Assembly (NCBI RefSeq): GCF_017094525.1
Contig: NZ_CP064788.1
Span: 62,001-126,000, forward strand
Origin: Halapricum desulfuricans
GTDB taxonomy: Archaea > Halobacteriota > Halobacteria > Halobacteriales > Haloarculaceae
Length of the DNA stretch: 64,000 bases
Direction: 5' to 3'
Below the pieces are notes generated by a model. It was not told the DNA's origin. It saw nothing but the letters and a program-made list of their open reading frames with translations, and made no database searches. The position numbers and the translations under genes were made by a program. Every line of letters begins with the position of its first letter. The first letter of the stretch is position 1. This document shows, in pieces, positions 35,526 to 47,389 of the stretch.

Positions 35526-35842
35526 CGAAGACGATCGGCCAGCAGACGGGTCGGCACCTACTCGAGGGTGCGAGGACGACCGCGAAGCAAGTCCGATGGG
35601 CACGCCACACCAGGCGAATGGACGCAGCGACGGCTCGACTGGCTGCTGACGGCGGGGCTGATTTCCGACGGGGCGTGTACCGGGCGGCCGACAGGAACTA
35701 TCGGCAGTCGCAACGATACGCCCTTAGATCAAAGTATAAAACGTCTAGGCTGGTCTCATCTCCTCTTCCGACAGTGTTAGACAGTTCCATACCACTGAGG
35801 CCGCCTGAAACGGCCGATTTTACTCGCGTAAAATGGCGCTAA
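35526..35842 (+). pseudogene. third pre-toxin fragment with unrelated tail
   Basis: Bases 35526-35694 repeat the R1 pre-toxin DNA (four substitutions from 31736-31904). Then the sequence departs abruptly into an AT-richer tail that reads RNYRQSQRYALRSKYKTSRL before stopping at 35842. The tail has no toxin-like features I recognise and could be from a mobile element. No immunity-like gene follows. It looks like the eroded far end of the cassette array. Confidence 0.6.
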
Positions 35843-35897
35843 CGATCGGACCCCTATATGTGGGGATAGTGCGTATGCCAGGATGGGTGTCCCCGCG

Positions 35898-36137
35898 ATG
35901 TCAAACGCATCGACTACCGAAAGTCGCCTCGAGTCGCCCGGATTCGGGCTGGCCGTCGTCCGAGCAACGATCGTCCCGACGGTCCGGTTCGTCGGCTTCT
36001 GGACAGCCGTCGTCCTGCCGTTCGTGTATCTGCCCCTCCTGTTCACCGGCCTCGACGGCGCGACGATGGACGCGTTCCTCGTTCTCCTCGTCGTGCACGT
36101 CCTCTCGCTGCTTCTCGGCCGCGAATACGGTCGGTGA
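35898..36137 (+). CDS. small two-helix membrane protein
   Basis: The 79-residue protein starts MSNASTTESRLESPGFGLAV (ATG 35883 would add five residues). It has two hydrophobic helices, TVRFVGFWTAVVLPFVYLPL and DAFLVLLVVHVLSLLLG. Function unknown. A CTATATGTG box about 40 bases before ATG 35898 is the likely promoter. It marks the return to normal GC-rich chromosome and is convergent with the HAD phosphatase gene. Confidence 0.65.
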   Translation: MSNASTTESRLESPGFGLAVVRATIVPTVRFVGFWTAVVLPFVYLPLLFTGLDGATMDAFLVLLVVHVLSLLLGREYGR

Positions 36138-36168
36138 CACCGCGGACTCGGCCGATCGAAGCCACCCG

Positions 36169-36813
36169 CTACTCGAACTGCTCGAACAGCGCTGTGCGCA
36201 ACCGTTCGGGACCGGACACGACGGCGTCGACGACCTCCGGGTCGATCCCGTCGTGGACACCGGCGTATCCGAGACACCGGATCCCGGCTGCGTTCGCCGC
36301 GTTCGCGCCCGTCGTCGAGTCCTCGACGGCGACGGCCACGTCGGGTTCCGCATCGAGCTCCTGTAGCGCTCGCCGGTAGACGTCCGGTTCGGGCTTGCCG
36401 CTTGGGACGTTCTCGGCGCTGACGACCGCGTCGAAGCGCCCGGTCAGGCCGAATCGCTCGAGCACGACATCGATCCACGCCGGCGGTGACGAGGTCACCA
36501 GACCGACGGCGATCCCGCGTGCCTGCAGATCAGACAGCAGATCGTCGAACCCGTCCATGAGACTCGCGCGCTCGCCGTAGATCTCTCTTGCGAGTTCGTC
36601 GAACAGCTCGACGTGTCGATCGCGGTCGACGGCGACCTCGTAGTTCTCCGCGAGGTAGTCGTAGATCTCCCGGTAGTTCATTCCCATGACTTCCTCGGGG
36701 TCGACGTCCTGTCCCGGCACAACCTCGGGGAAGAGTCGCTCGGACTCGAGTTCGGGCCAGTATCGCTCGGAGTCGATCACGACGCCGTCCATGTCGAACA
36801 GCACTGCGGGCAT
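36169..36813 (-). CDS. HAD-superfamily phosphatase (beta-phosphoglucomutase-like)
   Basis: The 214-residue protein has all HAD motifs: motif I FDMDGVVIDSE near the N-terminus with the nucleophile Asp, motif II LVTSSPPAWID, the Lys of motif III in SGKPEPDVY, and motif IV AVEDSTTGANAA. A helical cap lies between motif I and II, as in phosphoglycolate phosphatases and beta-phosphoglucomutases. The substrate cannot be specified. ATG 36813 gives the usual MPAVLFDMDG start. Confidence 0.9.
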   Translation of the reverse strand: MPAVLFDMDGVVIDSERYWPELESERLFPEVVPGQDVDPEEVMGMNYREIYDYLAENYEVAVDRDRHVELFDELAREIYGERASLMDGFDDLLSDLQARGIAVGLVTSSPPAWIDVVLERFGLTGRFDAVVSAENVPSGKPEPDVYRRALQELDAEPDVAVAVEDSTTGANAANAAGIRCLGYAGVHDGIDPEVVDAVVSGPERLRTALFEQFE

Positions 36814-36893
36814 AGCCGTCCGTGGGTGACAGCCGGGGAAAGCGGTGGCGATTCCCCGAGCGTTTAAATCCGAAGTCGGCACCACTCGGCGGT

Positions 36894-37640
36894 ATGCACG
36901 ATTCGATCGCGGTCAGAGCCGGGGAGTGTACGAGTACGTTCGACGGCAACCGGGTTCGCGCCCACGAACAGCGCGGCCGGATGATCGTTCTGGTCAAGCC
37001 CGACAACACAGTACTGGTCCACGACGCCGACGGGTACCAGCCGGTCGCGTGGCTCACCCGCGCGGAATCCGTCGCCGTCGAGGGCGACCGGATCGAGGCT
37101 CGCGACGGCAACCAGCGCCTCCGGGTCGAGGTCCACGAGGAGTTCGCCCGCGGTCGCCATCCCACGAGCGCCGCCGGACGACCGGTCGGGGACTGTCCCG
37201 AGTGTTCTGGAACGCTCGTGCGGACGTCCGACGGCGTCTCCTGTACCGGCTGCTCGGTCCAGTTCGGACTGCCCGGGGACGCGACCGTCCTCGACGAGCG
37301 CTGTGAGTGTGGGCTCCCCCTGATGCGCGTCGAGCGCGGCCACGTCTTCGAGGTCTGTATCGACCGGGAGTGCGAGTCGCTGGACGCGACAGTCAAGCGC
37401 GCGTTCGACCGCGAGTGGACCTGCCCGAACTGCGGTGGCGACCTCCGCATCCTGCGGCGGGGCGGGCTGCTCGCCGGCTGTGAGAACTATCCCGACTGCG
37501 ACACCGGCTTCGCGTTCCCGTCCGGAACGGTCGTCGGCGAGTGCGCCTGCGGGCTCCCGCTGTTCGAAACTGACGGCGGGCGGCGCTGTCTGGACGCGAC
37601 CTGTTCGGCTGCCGAACTCGAACCGGCGGGCGGGTCGTAG
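36894..37640 (+). CDS. NucS N-terminal-like (DUF91) protein fused to topoisomerase-type zinc ribbons
   Basis: The 248-residue protein starts MHDSIAVRAGECTSTFDGNR, followed by RMIVLVKPDNTVLVHDADGYQPVAW, which is the N-terminal DNA-binding and dimerisation domain of NucS/EndoMS. The nuclease domain is missing. Instead there are several C4 zinc ribbons: CPECSGTLVRTSDGVSCTGC, CECGLPLMRVERGHVFEVC, CPNCGGDLRILRRGG and CACGLPLFETDGG, as in topoisomerase I tails. It likely binds single-stranded or branched DNA without cutting. It is divergent from the HAD gene and upstream of endA. Confidence 0.85.
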   Translation: MHDSIAVRAGECTSTFDGNRVRAHEQRGRMIVLVKPDNTVLVHDADGYQPVAWLTRAESVAVEGDRIEARDGNQRLRVEVHEEFARGRHPTSAAGRPVGDCPECSGTLVRTSDGVSCTGCSVQFGLPGDATVLDERCECGLPLMRVERGHVFEVCIDRECESLDATVKRAFDREWTCPNCGGDLRILRRGGLLAGCENYPDCDTGFAFPSGTVVGECACGLPLFETDGGRRCLDATCSAAELEPAGGS

Positions 37641-37646
37641 ATCACT

Positions 37647-37671
37647 TCGACCGACGCCTTTCGTCGGTCGA
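37647..37671 (+). terminator. hairpin after the zinc-ribbon gene
   Basis: A perfect 10-bp stem TCGACCGACG / CGTCGGTCGA with a CCTTT loop begins 6 bases after the stop at 37640. No T-run follows, so it may end transcription or stabilise the mRNA 3' end. Confidence 0.5.
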
Positions 37672-37712
37672 TAGACCGTAGCCTCTTTGCGCGCGAGCGG
37701 GCAGGAGTACGT

Positions 37713-38708
37713 ATGGAACTCACGCTCGACGGATCGACCGTTCGCGGCGGTCGGCAGGCACGCGAGCGGTTTCACGACGCTCGCGGGTACGGGCGCGTCG
37801 TCGACGGCGATCTGGAACTGGCTCCCGTCGAAGCCGCGCACCTCCTCTATCGCGGCGACGTCGAGACGGTCCGGGACGCCGGTTCGGGTGACCGGCTGGA
37901 CTTCCGAGCGCTGCTATCCTCGGACGTCGTCTCGGAGATCGACGTGCTCGTCTACAAGGACCTGCGCGATCGCGGCTTCTACCTCTCACCGACCGACGAG
38001 CCGAACGCCGACTTCCTCGTCTATCCCCGGGGCAAGGGCCCGTGGGACGACGAGATCGCCCACCGTATTCGGGCGATTAGCGAGCGGACTGCGCTGTCGG
38101 CCCGCACGCTCGGGGAGACGGTCCTCGCCGTCGTCGACGAGGAGTCCTCGATCGCGTATCTCGAAACCGGCCGTCCCGACGTTCGAGGAACGACCGACGC
38201 TGACCTCCCGCGCGGGGTCCCGGCCGAACTGCTCGACGACCGCGTGTTCGTCTGGGAGCCGCCGGCGGTCCTGTACGAGCGCGGCTTCTACGGACAGCCG
38301 CTGGACGACGGCGGGCCACTGCAACTGTCGCTGCTCGAAGCCGCCGCGCTCGCTCGCCGTGGCGTGCTGGCGCTTCCGGCAGACGAGATCGTCGAGCGCG
38401 GCCGGACAGTCGAGGGAGAGCGCTTCGACCGACGGCTGGCGGTCTACCGTGCGCTTCGCGACCGGAACGTAGTGCCCAAGACCGGCTACAAGTTCGGTGC
38501 CGACTTCCGGACCTATGCCGACATCGAGCACGTCGAGGAACTCGGCCACTCCGAGCTGCTCGTTCGCGTCCTCCCGGCCGATCACGCCTTCGCTCCGCGG
38601 GACCTCGCGCTCGACGTCCGGCTGGCTCACGGCGTCCGCAAGCGAATGGTGTTCGCGCTCGCCGGCGAGACGATCGAGTGGCTGTCGGTCTCCCGGCTTA
38701 CGCCGTGA
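37713..38708 (+). CDS. endA: tRNA-splicing endonuclease
   Basis: EndA cuts bulge-helix-bulge introns from archaeal pre-tRNA and helps process rRNA. The 331-residue protein is the double-length form with an inactive N-terminal and an active C-terminal repeat. In the second repeat the catalytic Tyr lies in KTGYKFGADFRTYADIE, the His in GHSELLVRVLP and the Lys in GVRKRMVFAL. The length matches the homodimeric (alpha2) euryarchaeal form. Its last 82 bases overlap the end of the convergent hydrolase gene. Confidence 0.95.
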   Translation: MELTLDGSTVRGGRQARERFHDARGYGRVVDGDLELAPVEAAHLLYRGDVETVRDAGSGDRLDFRALLSSDVVSEIDVLVYKDLRDRGFYLSPTDEPNADFLVYPRGKGPWDDEIAHRIRAISERTALSARTLGETVLAVVDEESSIAYLETGRPDVRGTTDADLPRGVPAELLDDRVFVWEPPAVLYERGFYGQPLDDGGPLQLSLLEAAALARRGVLALPADEIVERGRTVEGERFDRRLAVYRALRDRNVVPKTGYKFGADFRTYADIEHVEELGHSELLVRVLPADHAFAPRDLALDVRLAHGVRKRMVFALAGETIEWLSVSRLTP

Positions 38709-39487
38709 TCCGGACCCGGCGCCGATTCGCTCCCCTTCTCGAACCACGGCACCGTCACGTTCGCCAGTCGTCTGTGGGCGAGCTCGTAGGACGTCCCCGA
38801 TGGCCGGTCGCCACGCTGGCCGGTGTAACTCCCGAACTGCGTGTGATTCACGCCCGACAGTTCGACGACCGTGGCGTCGGCCGGCAGATTCGCCCTGTTC
38901 CGTTCGTAGGCGCTTCGGTCGAGGACCGTATCCGCGTCGCCCGTGACGCTCAGCACCCGCAGGTCGGTTCCGGCGATCGATCGGTCACAGTAGGACCCCA
39001 GCAGGACGACGCCGGCGACGCGCTCGCGGTTCGCGCCCGCGTATCGGCAGGCCATCGCCCCGCCCAGCGAATGACCGCCGACGTACCACTGCTCGACGCC
39101 GTGTGACCCGATCACGTCCGAGGCGGCGTTCTGATCGACGACCGCGAGATTCAGCGGCACCTTTACGATGACGACCGTGACCTCGGCGTCCGTGACTAGC
39201 GGTGACAGCGAGGCCAGATACGCGTCCGGGTGGACGCGCGCGCCGGGATAGAACACGAGCCCTGTGGTCGATCCGCCGCCCGCGGGCTGCATGACGTAGC
39301 CGCCATCGACTCGCTGAAGATCGATCCGATCGTCGTTCTGGACGGACTGGACGCTCGCGTCACTGCCGTGAAACGGCGTCCCGAAATACAGCAGCAACCC
39401 CGCGACGACCAGCAGGGCGATCACGACCACCCAGACGGCCAGTCGCTCCCGATTGTGAACCAGCCACGTGCGAACCCGTCCCATCAC
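38627..39487 (-). CDS. membrane-anchored alpha/beta hydrolase
   Basis: The 286-residue protein has one N-terminal transmembrane helix (RLAVWVVVIALLVVAGLLLY) placing the domain outside the cell. The hydrolase fold shows LVFYPGARVHPDAYLASLSP, the nucleophile elbow GGHSLGGAMA, an acid in VLSVTGDADTVLD and a late His in LSGVNHTQFGSY. Substrate unknown; the family includes dienelactone-hydrolase-like enzymes. The final 40 residues lie antisense to endA and look low-complexity, so the original stop may have been lost and the frame extended. Confidence 0.85.
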   Translation of the reverse strand: MMGRVRTWLVHNRERLAVWVVVIALLVVAGLLLYFGTPFHGSDASVQSVQNDDRIDLQRVDGGYVMQPAGGGSTTGLVFYPGARVHPDAYLASLSPLVTDAEVTVVIVKVPLNLAVVDQNAASDVIGSHGVEQWYVGGHSLGGAMACRYAGANRERVAGVVLLGSYCDRSIAGTDLRVLSVTGDADTVLDRSAYERNRANLPADATVVELSGVNHTQFGSYTGQRGDRPSGTSYELAHRRLANVTVPWFEKGSESAPGPDHGVSRETDSHSIVSPASANTIRLRTP

Positions 39488-39556
39488 TCGAGTGTGGGTT
39501 CGACAACGTCCTAACAGTACCGCTTCCGGAGTGTCACCGCGTGTTTCCCGTCGCCG

Positions 39557-40615
39557 TTACTCCTCCAGGTCGACGCCGACGGCGTCCTCGACGCTGTCGA
39601 AGCCGTCGCGCTCCAGCAGCGTCGCCAGCCCACGGTTGATATCCCGGGCGACGGTCGGCCCACGGAAAACAAAGGCCGTGTATAGCTGGACCATGCTCGC
39701 ACCCGCGCGGATCTTCCGGTAGGCGTCCGCGGCGGTGAACACGCCGCCGACCCCGATCACCGGCACGTCCGTCCGCCGGGCGACGAATCGGACCGTCTCC
39801 GTCGCGGTCTCCTCAATCGGCTTGCCCGAGAGTCCTCCCTCTTCGGCGCGACTCGGGCCCTCGAGCGTCTCCGGTCGCTCCGTGGAAGTGTTCGTCGCAA
39901 TTACGCCCTCCAGATCGTACGCCTCGACGAGTTCGATCGTCTCCTCCAGTGCGGGCTCGGGCAGGTCCGGCGAGAGCTTCACCAGCAGAGGGTTCGCTCC
40001 CGCGTCCCGGAGTTCACCCAGGATCCCTTCCAGGGTTTCCCGGTTCTGGAGGTCCCGGAACCCCTCCGAGTTGGGACAGGAGACGTTCACGACGAAGAAG
40101 TCCCCGCCTTCGGCGACCCGTTCGTAGGTGTCCCGGTAATCGGATGGCGCGTCTTCGGGGGGCGTCGTCTCGTTTTTCGCGAGGTTCACGCCGAGGGGGA
40201 ACCCCGCGTCCGTCGATCGGAGCCGTCGGCCGACGACGTCGGCACCCTCGTTGTTCAGTCCCATCCGGTTGATCAACCCCTCGTCCTCGACCAGCCGGAA
40301 CACCCGTGGACGGGAATTGCCCGACTGCGGCTCGGGGGTCACGCCGCCGACCTCGACGTGCCCGAACCCCAGGCCGTGCAACGTCTTCGGCACCTGTCCG
40401 TTTTTGTCGAAGCCGGCTGCCACACCGACCGGGTTCGGGAACTGCTGGCCGAACGCCTCGACCTGCAACCGTTCGTCCTCGACCGCGAACCCTCGCTGTA
40501 GCACTCCGGGCAGTGGCGTTCGCTCGGCCATCGCCATTCCCGTATGCGCAATCGAGTGGGCGGTTTCGGGCGGGAGCCGGAACAACAGCGGCCGGAGGCG
40601 CTCGTAGAGGCTCAT
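39557..40615 (-). CDS. pyrD: dihydroorotate dehydrogenase, class 2-like
   Basis: It oxidises dihydroorotate to orotate in pyrimidine synthesis, using FMN and membrane quinone. The 352-residue protein has the class 2 N-terminal helical extension (LYERLRPLLFRLPPETAHSI) and core motifs NPVGVAAGFDKNGQ, EVGGVTPEPQSGN, NRMGLNNEGAD, VKLSPDLP, IATNTS and GVGGVFTAADAYRKI. The catalytic-base motif reads VNVSCPNSEGF. Class 2 enzymes normally have Ser where this protein has Cys, the base of class 1. Its start lies 3 bases after the stop of the upstream AbrB-like gene. Confidence 0.93.
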   Translation of the reverse strand: MSLYERLRPLLFRLPPETAHSIAHTGMAMAERTPLPGVLQRGFAVEDERLQVEAFGQQFPNPVGVAAGFDKNGQVPKTLHGLGFGHVEVGGVTPEPQSGNSRPRVFRLVEDEGLINRMGLNNEGADVVGRRLRSTDAGFPLGVNLAKNETTPPEDAPSDYRDTYERVAEGGDFFVVNVSCPNSEGFRDLQNRETLEGILGELRDAGANPLLVKLSPDLPEPALEETIELVEAYDLEGVIATNTSTERPETLEGPSRAEEGGLSGKPIEETATETVRFVARRTDVPVIGVGGVFTAADAYRKIRAGASMVQLYTAFVFRGPTVARDINRGLATLLERDGFDSVEDAVGVDLEE

Positions 40616-40618
40616 CCG

Positions 40619-40816
40619 TCAGAACTCGTGCTCGACGTCGTCCTGATCGGCCTTCTGGATGATGATCTTGTTGTCCCGCACCCTGACGAACACCTCGTCG
40701 CCGATCTCCATGCCCGCGACGGCGAGCTCGTCCTCGTGGAGGTTGATGTGGACGTTGTGATACTCCCCGTCCTCGTCTTTGGCACCACTCGGGCTGAGCT
40801 TCTTCTTTCGCACCAT
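40619..40816 (-). CDS. small AbrB/SpoVT-like haloarchaeal protein
   Basis: The 65-residue protein starts MVRKKKLSPSGAKDEDGEYH and continues with NVHINLHEDELAVAGMEIGD, then EVFVRVRDNKIIIQKADQ. The last part has the AbrB/MazE swapped-hairpin pattern, usually a DNA-binding dimer. It is upstream of pyrD, 3 bases apart, so it may be co-transcribed and perhaps regulatory. A CTTAAGT element at about 40853 is a plausible minus-strand promoter. Confidence 0.75.
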   Translation of the reverse strand: MVRKKKLSPSGAKDEDGEYHNVHINLHEDELAVAGMEIGDEVFVRVRDNKIIIQKADQDDVEHEF

Positions 40817-41072
40817 CGCGCTATCTTGTCTGTTCCATCGCCACAGGACATACTTAAGTCTACCGTGCCCGACTTCGCACCGCTGGCTATCCCATTTCGG
40901 CCGTCGAACCCGGGCGCGCGTGAGACGTACACCGTCCCCCATTCGGACGGTTTCCCGGCAGTTTTCGCCACTGCACCATCCTCTCTTATAAATGAACTGG
41001 CCGACGGGACGCGATTTTGGGGGGTATATTTATAATGAATCATGTGCAGATACCACACGGAGTGGTCAAACC

Positions 41073-41384
41073 ATGGCACCCGACCAAGACAAGCGAAACT
41101 TCGCACTCCGGGAATCGGACGGGACAGAATCCAGCGTCTTTTCAGGGAGCACCCCTCGCCAGGCCGCGCTGAAGGCCGCCCGGCGACTCGATCCCGCTCC
41201 CAGTGAAGATGCAGCCCAGCCCACGGAACTTCGACTCCGCGAGAAGGGCACGAAGAAAATCCACATCTATGACGGATGGGCCTGGCGAGAGGGGGCGCCC
41301 GATGACAAGCCCGACTGGATGCCCGACGAAATCACGAAGGGGAACGTCTCGAAGCAAGGCGTCGAACATCTCGACGAGATCTGA
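41073..41384 (+). CDS. MC1-family chromosomal protein
   Basis: MC1 is a monomeric archaeal architectural protein that bends DNA. The 103-residue protein carries the family core: NFALRESDGTESSVFSGSTP, RQAALKAARRLDP, ELRLREKGTKKIHIYDGWAW and DWMPDEITKGNVSKQG. The haloarchaeal version is slightly longer and more acidic than that of methanogens. The promoter is TATATTTATAAT at about 41026, leaving a short leader with GGAGTGG close to the start. Confidence 0.92.
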   Translation: MAPDQDKRNFALRESDGTESSVFSGSTPRQAALKAARRLDPAPSEDAAQPTELRLREKGTKKIHIYDGWAWREGAPDDKPDWMPDEITKGNVSKQGVEHLDEI

Positions 41385-41620
41385 TTCGACGTTTTCCTTT
41401 TCGTCCGTGCGCCTGTGCAGGCGCGATAACAGCACTCTCCTCAACGTGTTGCTCTCGCAGCTGGCGACGCTGCAGGTCACATCACTGTACGATTTATCGA
41501 GACGACTCCCAGCGTAGTCGGGCCGGAACGGATTTCCGACGGCCAGTTTCGTGCGGCCCGATAACAATGCGGTCTTTCATGCAGTTGGTCCCGTGTAATC
41601 GCATGACGTGGCGGCCCTGG

Positions 41621-41892
41621 TTCGACGCGTTTAAGTAAATCCCCCTCCTCGAACCGAGTGCACAGTGGCGCAGGGCGGACGGTTCCCGCCTGGTCACCGA
41701 TCGTCCGAGCCCGGAACGCTCCGGGCGTTCGGACGGAGCATCTCCGGTCCGGCTTCCGCCGGGCCGGGACGATCCGACGCCCTTAAGTACAACAGGGCGT
41801 TCGGATGTGATGCGAACGTGGCCAGGTCGGAATCGCCGACGTCCGGCCACATCGGACCTCGAACACGCCCGGTTCGAAGGGCTTAAGACCCT
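41621..41892 (+). promoter_or_regulatory. three rRNA promoters in tandem
   Basis: The 700 bases between the MC1 gene and 16S hold no gene. Three similar boxes are seen: TTCGACGCGTTTAAGTAAAT (41621-41640), GATCCGACGCCCTTAAGTAC (41771-41790) and GGTTCGAAGGGCTTAAGACC (41871-41890). Each pairs an upstream CGA-rich part with a TTTAAG/CTTAAG TATA-type core, as in known haloarchaeal rRNA operons with several promoters. Confidence 0.75.
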
Positions 41893-41962
41893 TCCCAGGT
41901 AACATTCGGGTCCGGAGGAAATGAGGATTCCACCCCTGCGGTCCGCCGTACAGATGGGATCT

Positions 41963-42014
41963 GATGTTAGCCCTGGTAGTTCGGTGACACCCGATCGGGG
42001 TGTCGTCGAACGTG
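41963..42014 (+). other. 5' arm of the 16S processing stem
   Basis: ATGTTAGCCCTGGTAGTTCG and the following bases are largely complementary to 43594-43648 (CGAACTGCCAGGGCTAACAT at the end). The paired arms would enclose 16S and give the bulge-helix-bulge cut by EndA. Confidence 0.75.
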
Positions 42015-42086
42015 ACTCAATGCGATAGCAACACACCCATCCGGGTGTGTTTCCCGCCTAACCCCCTGGCCCTTGTGGCCAGGAAC

Positions 42087-43558
<1,472 letters not shown>

Positions 43559-43593
43559 AACGATCGGGACTGGGACGACGTCCCAGCCCACCT

Positions 43594-43648
43594 CGAGTCC
43601 GTTCGCGACAGCCCGATCGGGCACCTACGAACTGCCAGGGCTAACATT
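43594..43648 (+). other. 3' arm of the 16S processing stem
   Basis: These bases pair with 41963-42014 across the 16S gene. The pairing ends just before the tRNA, so cleavage frees pre-16S from the tRNA-Ala/23S part. Confidence 0.75.
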
Positions 43649-43652
43649 CGCC

Positions 43653-43724
43653 GGGCCCATAGCTCAGCGGCAGAGCGCCGCCTTTGCAAGGCGGAGGCCC
43701 TGGGTTCAAATCCCAGTGGGTCCA
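43653..43724 (+). tRNA. tRNA-Ala(TGC) in the 16S-23S spacer
   Basis: The cloverleaf is complete: acceptor GGGCCCA/TGGGTCC, D-arm GCTCAGCGGCAGAGC, anticodon stem CGCCT-TTGCAAG-GCGG with anticodon TGC, T-arm with GGTTCAAATCC. CCA is not fully encoded. A tRNA-Ala at this spot is usual in euryarchaeal rRNA operons. Confidence 0.97.
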
Positions 43725-44032
43725 TCTCTCGTGCTCGATCCGAACCGCTCCCCTTAAGTGGGTGACGGCGCTCGAATCGGGTACGAACGACCGATGCACC
43801 ACCCCGCGGCAAGCGCGGGTGGGAAGGGTTGATGCACGCACCGCTCACCCCGGGCGTGTAGATGACACCGCGTGTACGTGCGATCCAGGCGTCCACTGGA
43901 CTCGTTTCATCGAGTTACAGTGACGTTGCAACTGTCCTGCAGTTGCAAACGTTGTAGTCGTTGATTCGACTACACACCGTCGCAACTGCTTTGCAGTTGC
44001 GCACATCGCAACTCATTCGAGTTGCACACACG
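43725..44032 (+). other. spacer before 23S with processing stem arm and four tandem hairpins
   Basis: Bases 43863-43915 (GACACCGCGTGTACGTGCGA onward) pair with 47024-47072 and form the pre-23S processing stem. Between that arm and the 23S start are four hairpins: 43926-43948 (TTGCAACTG/CAGTTGCAA), 43953-43974 (TGTAGTCG/CGACTACA), 43981-44001 (CGCAACTGC/GCAGTTGCG) and 44008-44025 (GCAACTC/GAGTTGC). Three share a GCAACT core. A CTTAAGT at about 43753 might be an internal promoter. Confidence 0.7.
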
Positions 44033-46949
<2,917 letters not shown>

Positions 46950-47117
46950 ACGCACTGTGACTCGGAGTGGTTGATCGAAGCCATCGGAGCGCTTGTCGCT
47001 CCGTACTTTGATCGACCACGATCCTGAAACGAGTCCAGGCGCAATCTGGATCGCACGTACACGCGGTGTCCACCACCGACGATTGGCATGACGACGGTTC
47101 GATTCCGTCGGTCGGCG

Positions 47118-47239
47118 TTAAGGCGGCCACAGCGGCGGGGCGACTCCCGTACCCATCCCGAACACGGCAGATAAGCCCGCCTGCGTTCCGGCGAGTACTG
47201 GAGTGCGCGAGCCTCTGGGAAACCCGGTTCGCCGCCTCC
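47118..47239 (+). rRNA. rrf: 5S ribosomal RNA
   Basis: It runs from TTAAGGCGGCCACAGCGGCG to GGTTCGCCGCCTCC, with the haloarchaeal core CCCGTACCCATCCCGAACAC. About 122 bases. No tRNA-Cys follows; many haloarchaeal operons have one there. Confidence 0.95.
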
Positions 47240-47252
47240 CATTCATATCCAA

Positions 47253-47285
47253 CCCTCACACAGCAACGGCTGTGTGGGGGGTTTT
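47253..47285 (+). terminator. rRNA operon terminator
   Basis: A stem CCCTCACACAG / CTGTGTGGGG with loop CAACGG is followed by GTTTT, 13 bases after 5S. It is placed where the operon should end. Confidence 0.7.
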
Positions 47286-47389
47286 CGTCATTATACCGAC
47301 ACTCGCGACTGCAGGCCAGCCGCGGCAGCAGTTCGACCATGTCGTCTTCGGCGCTCGGTCGCACTGATGAACCGTTAGAGGAGTCACTA

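Noticed and set aside
43725-44032. Possible CRISPR-like repeats in the spacer before 23S
   Set aside because: The units are hairpins of different length with no constant repeat or variable spacers; processing structure explains them better.
47240-47389. A tRNA-Cys after 5S as in many haloarchaea
   Set aside because: Only a terminator-like hairpin and AT-rich DNA are present; no cloverleaf can be drawn.
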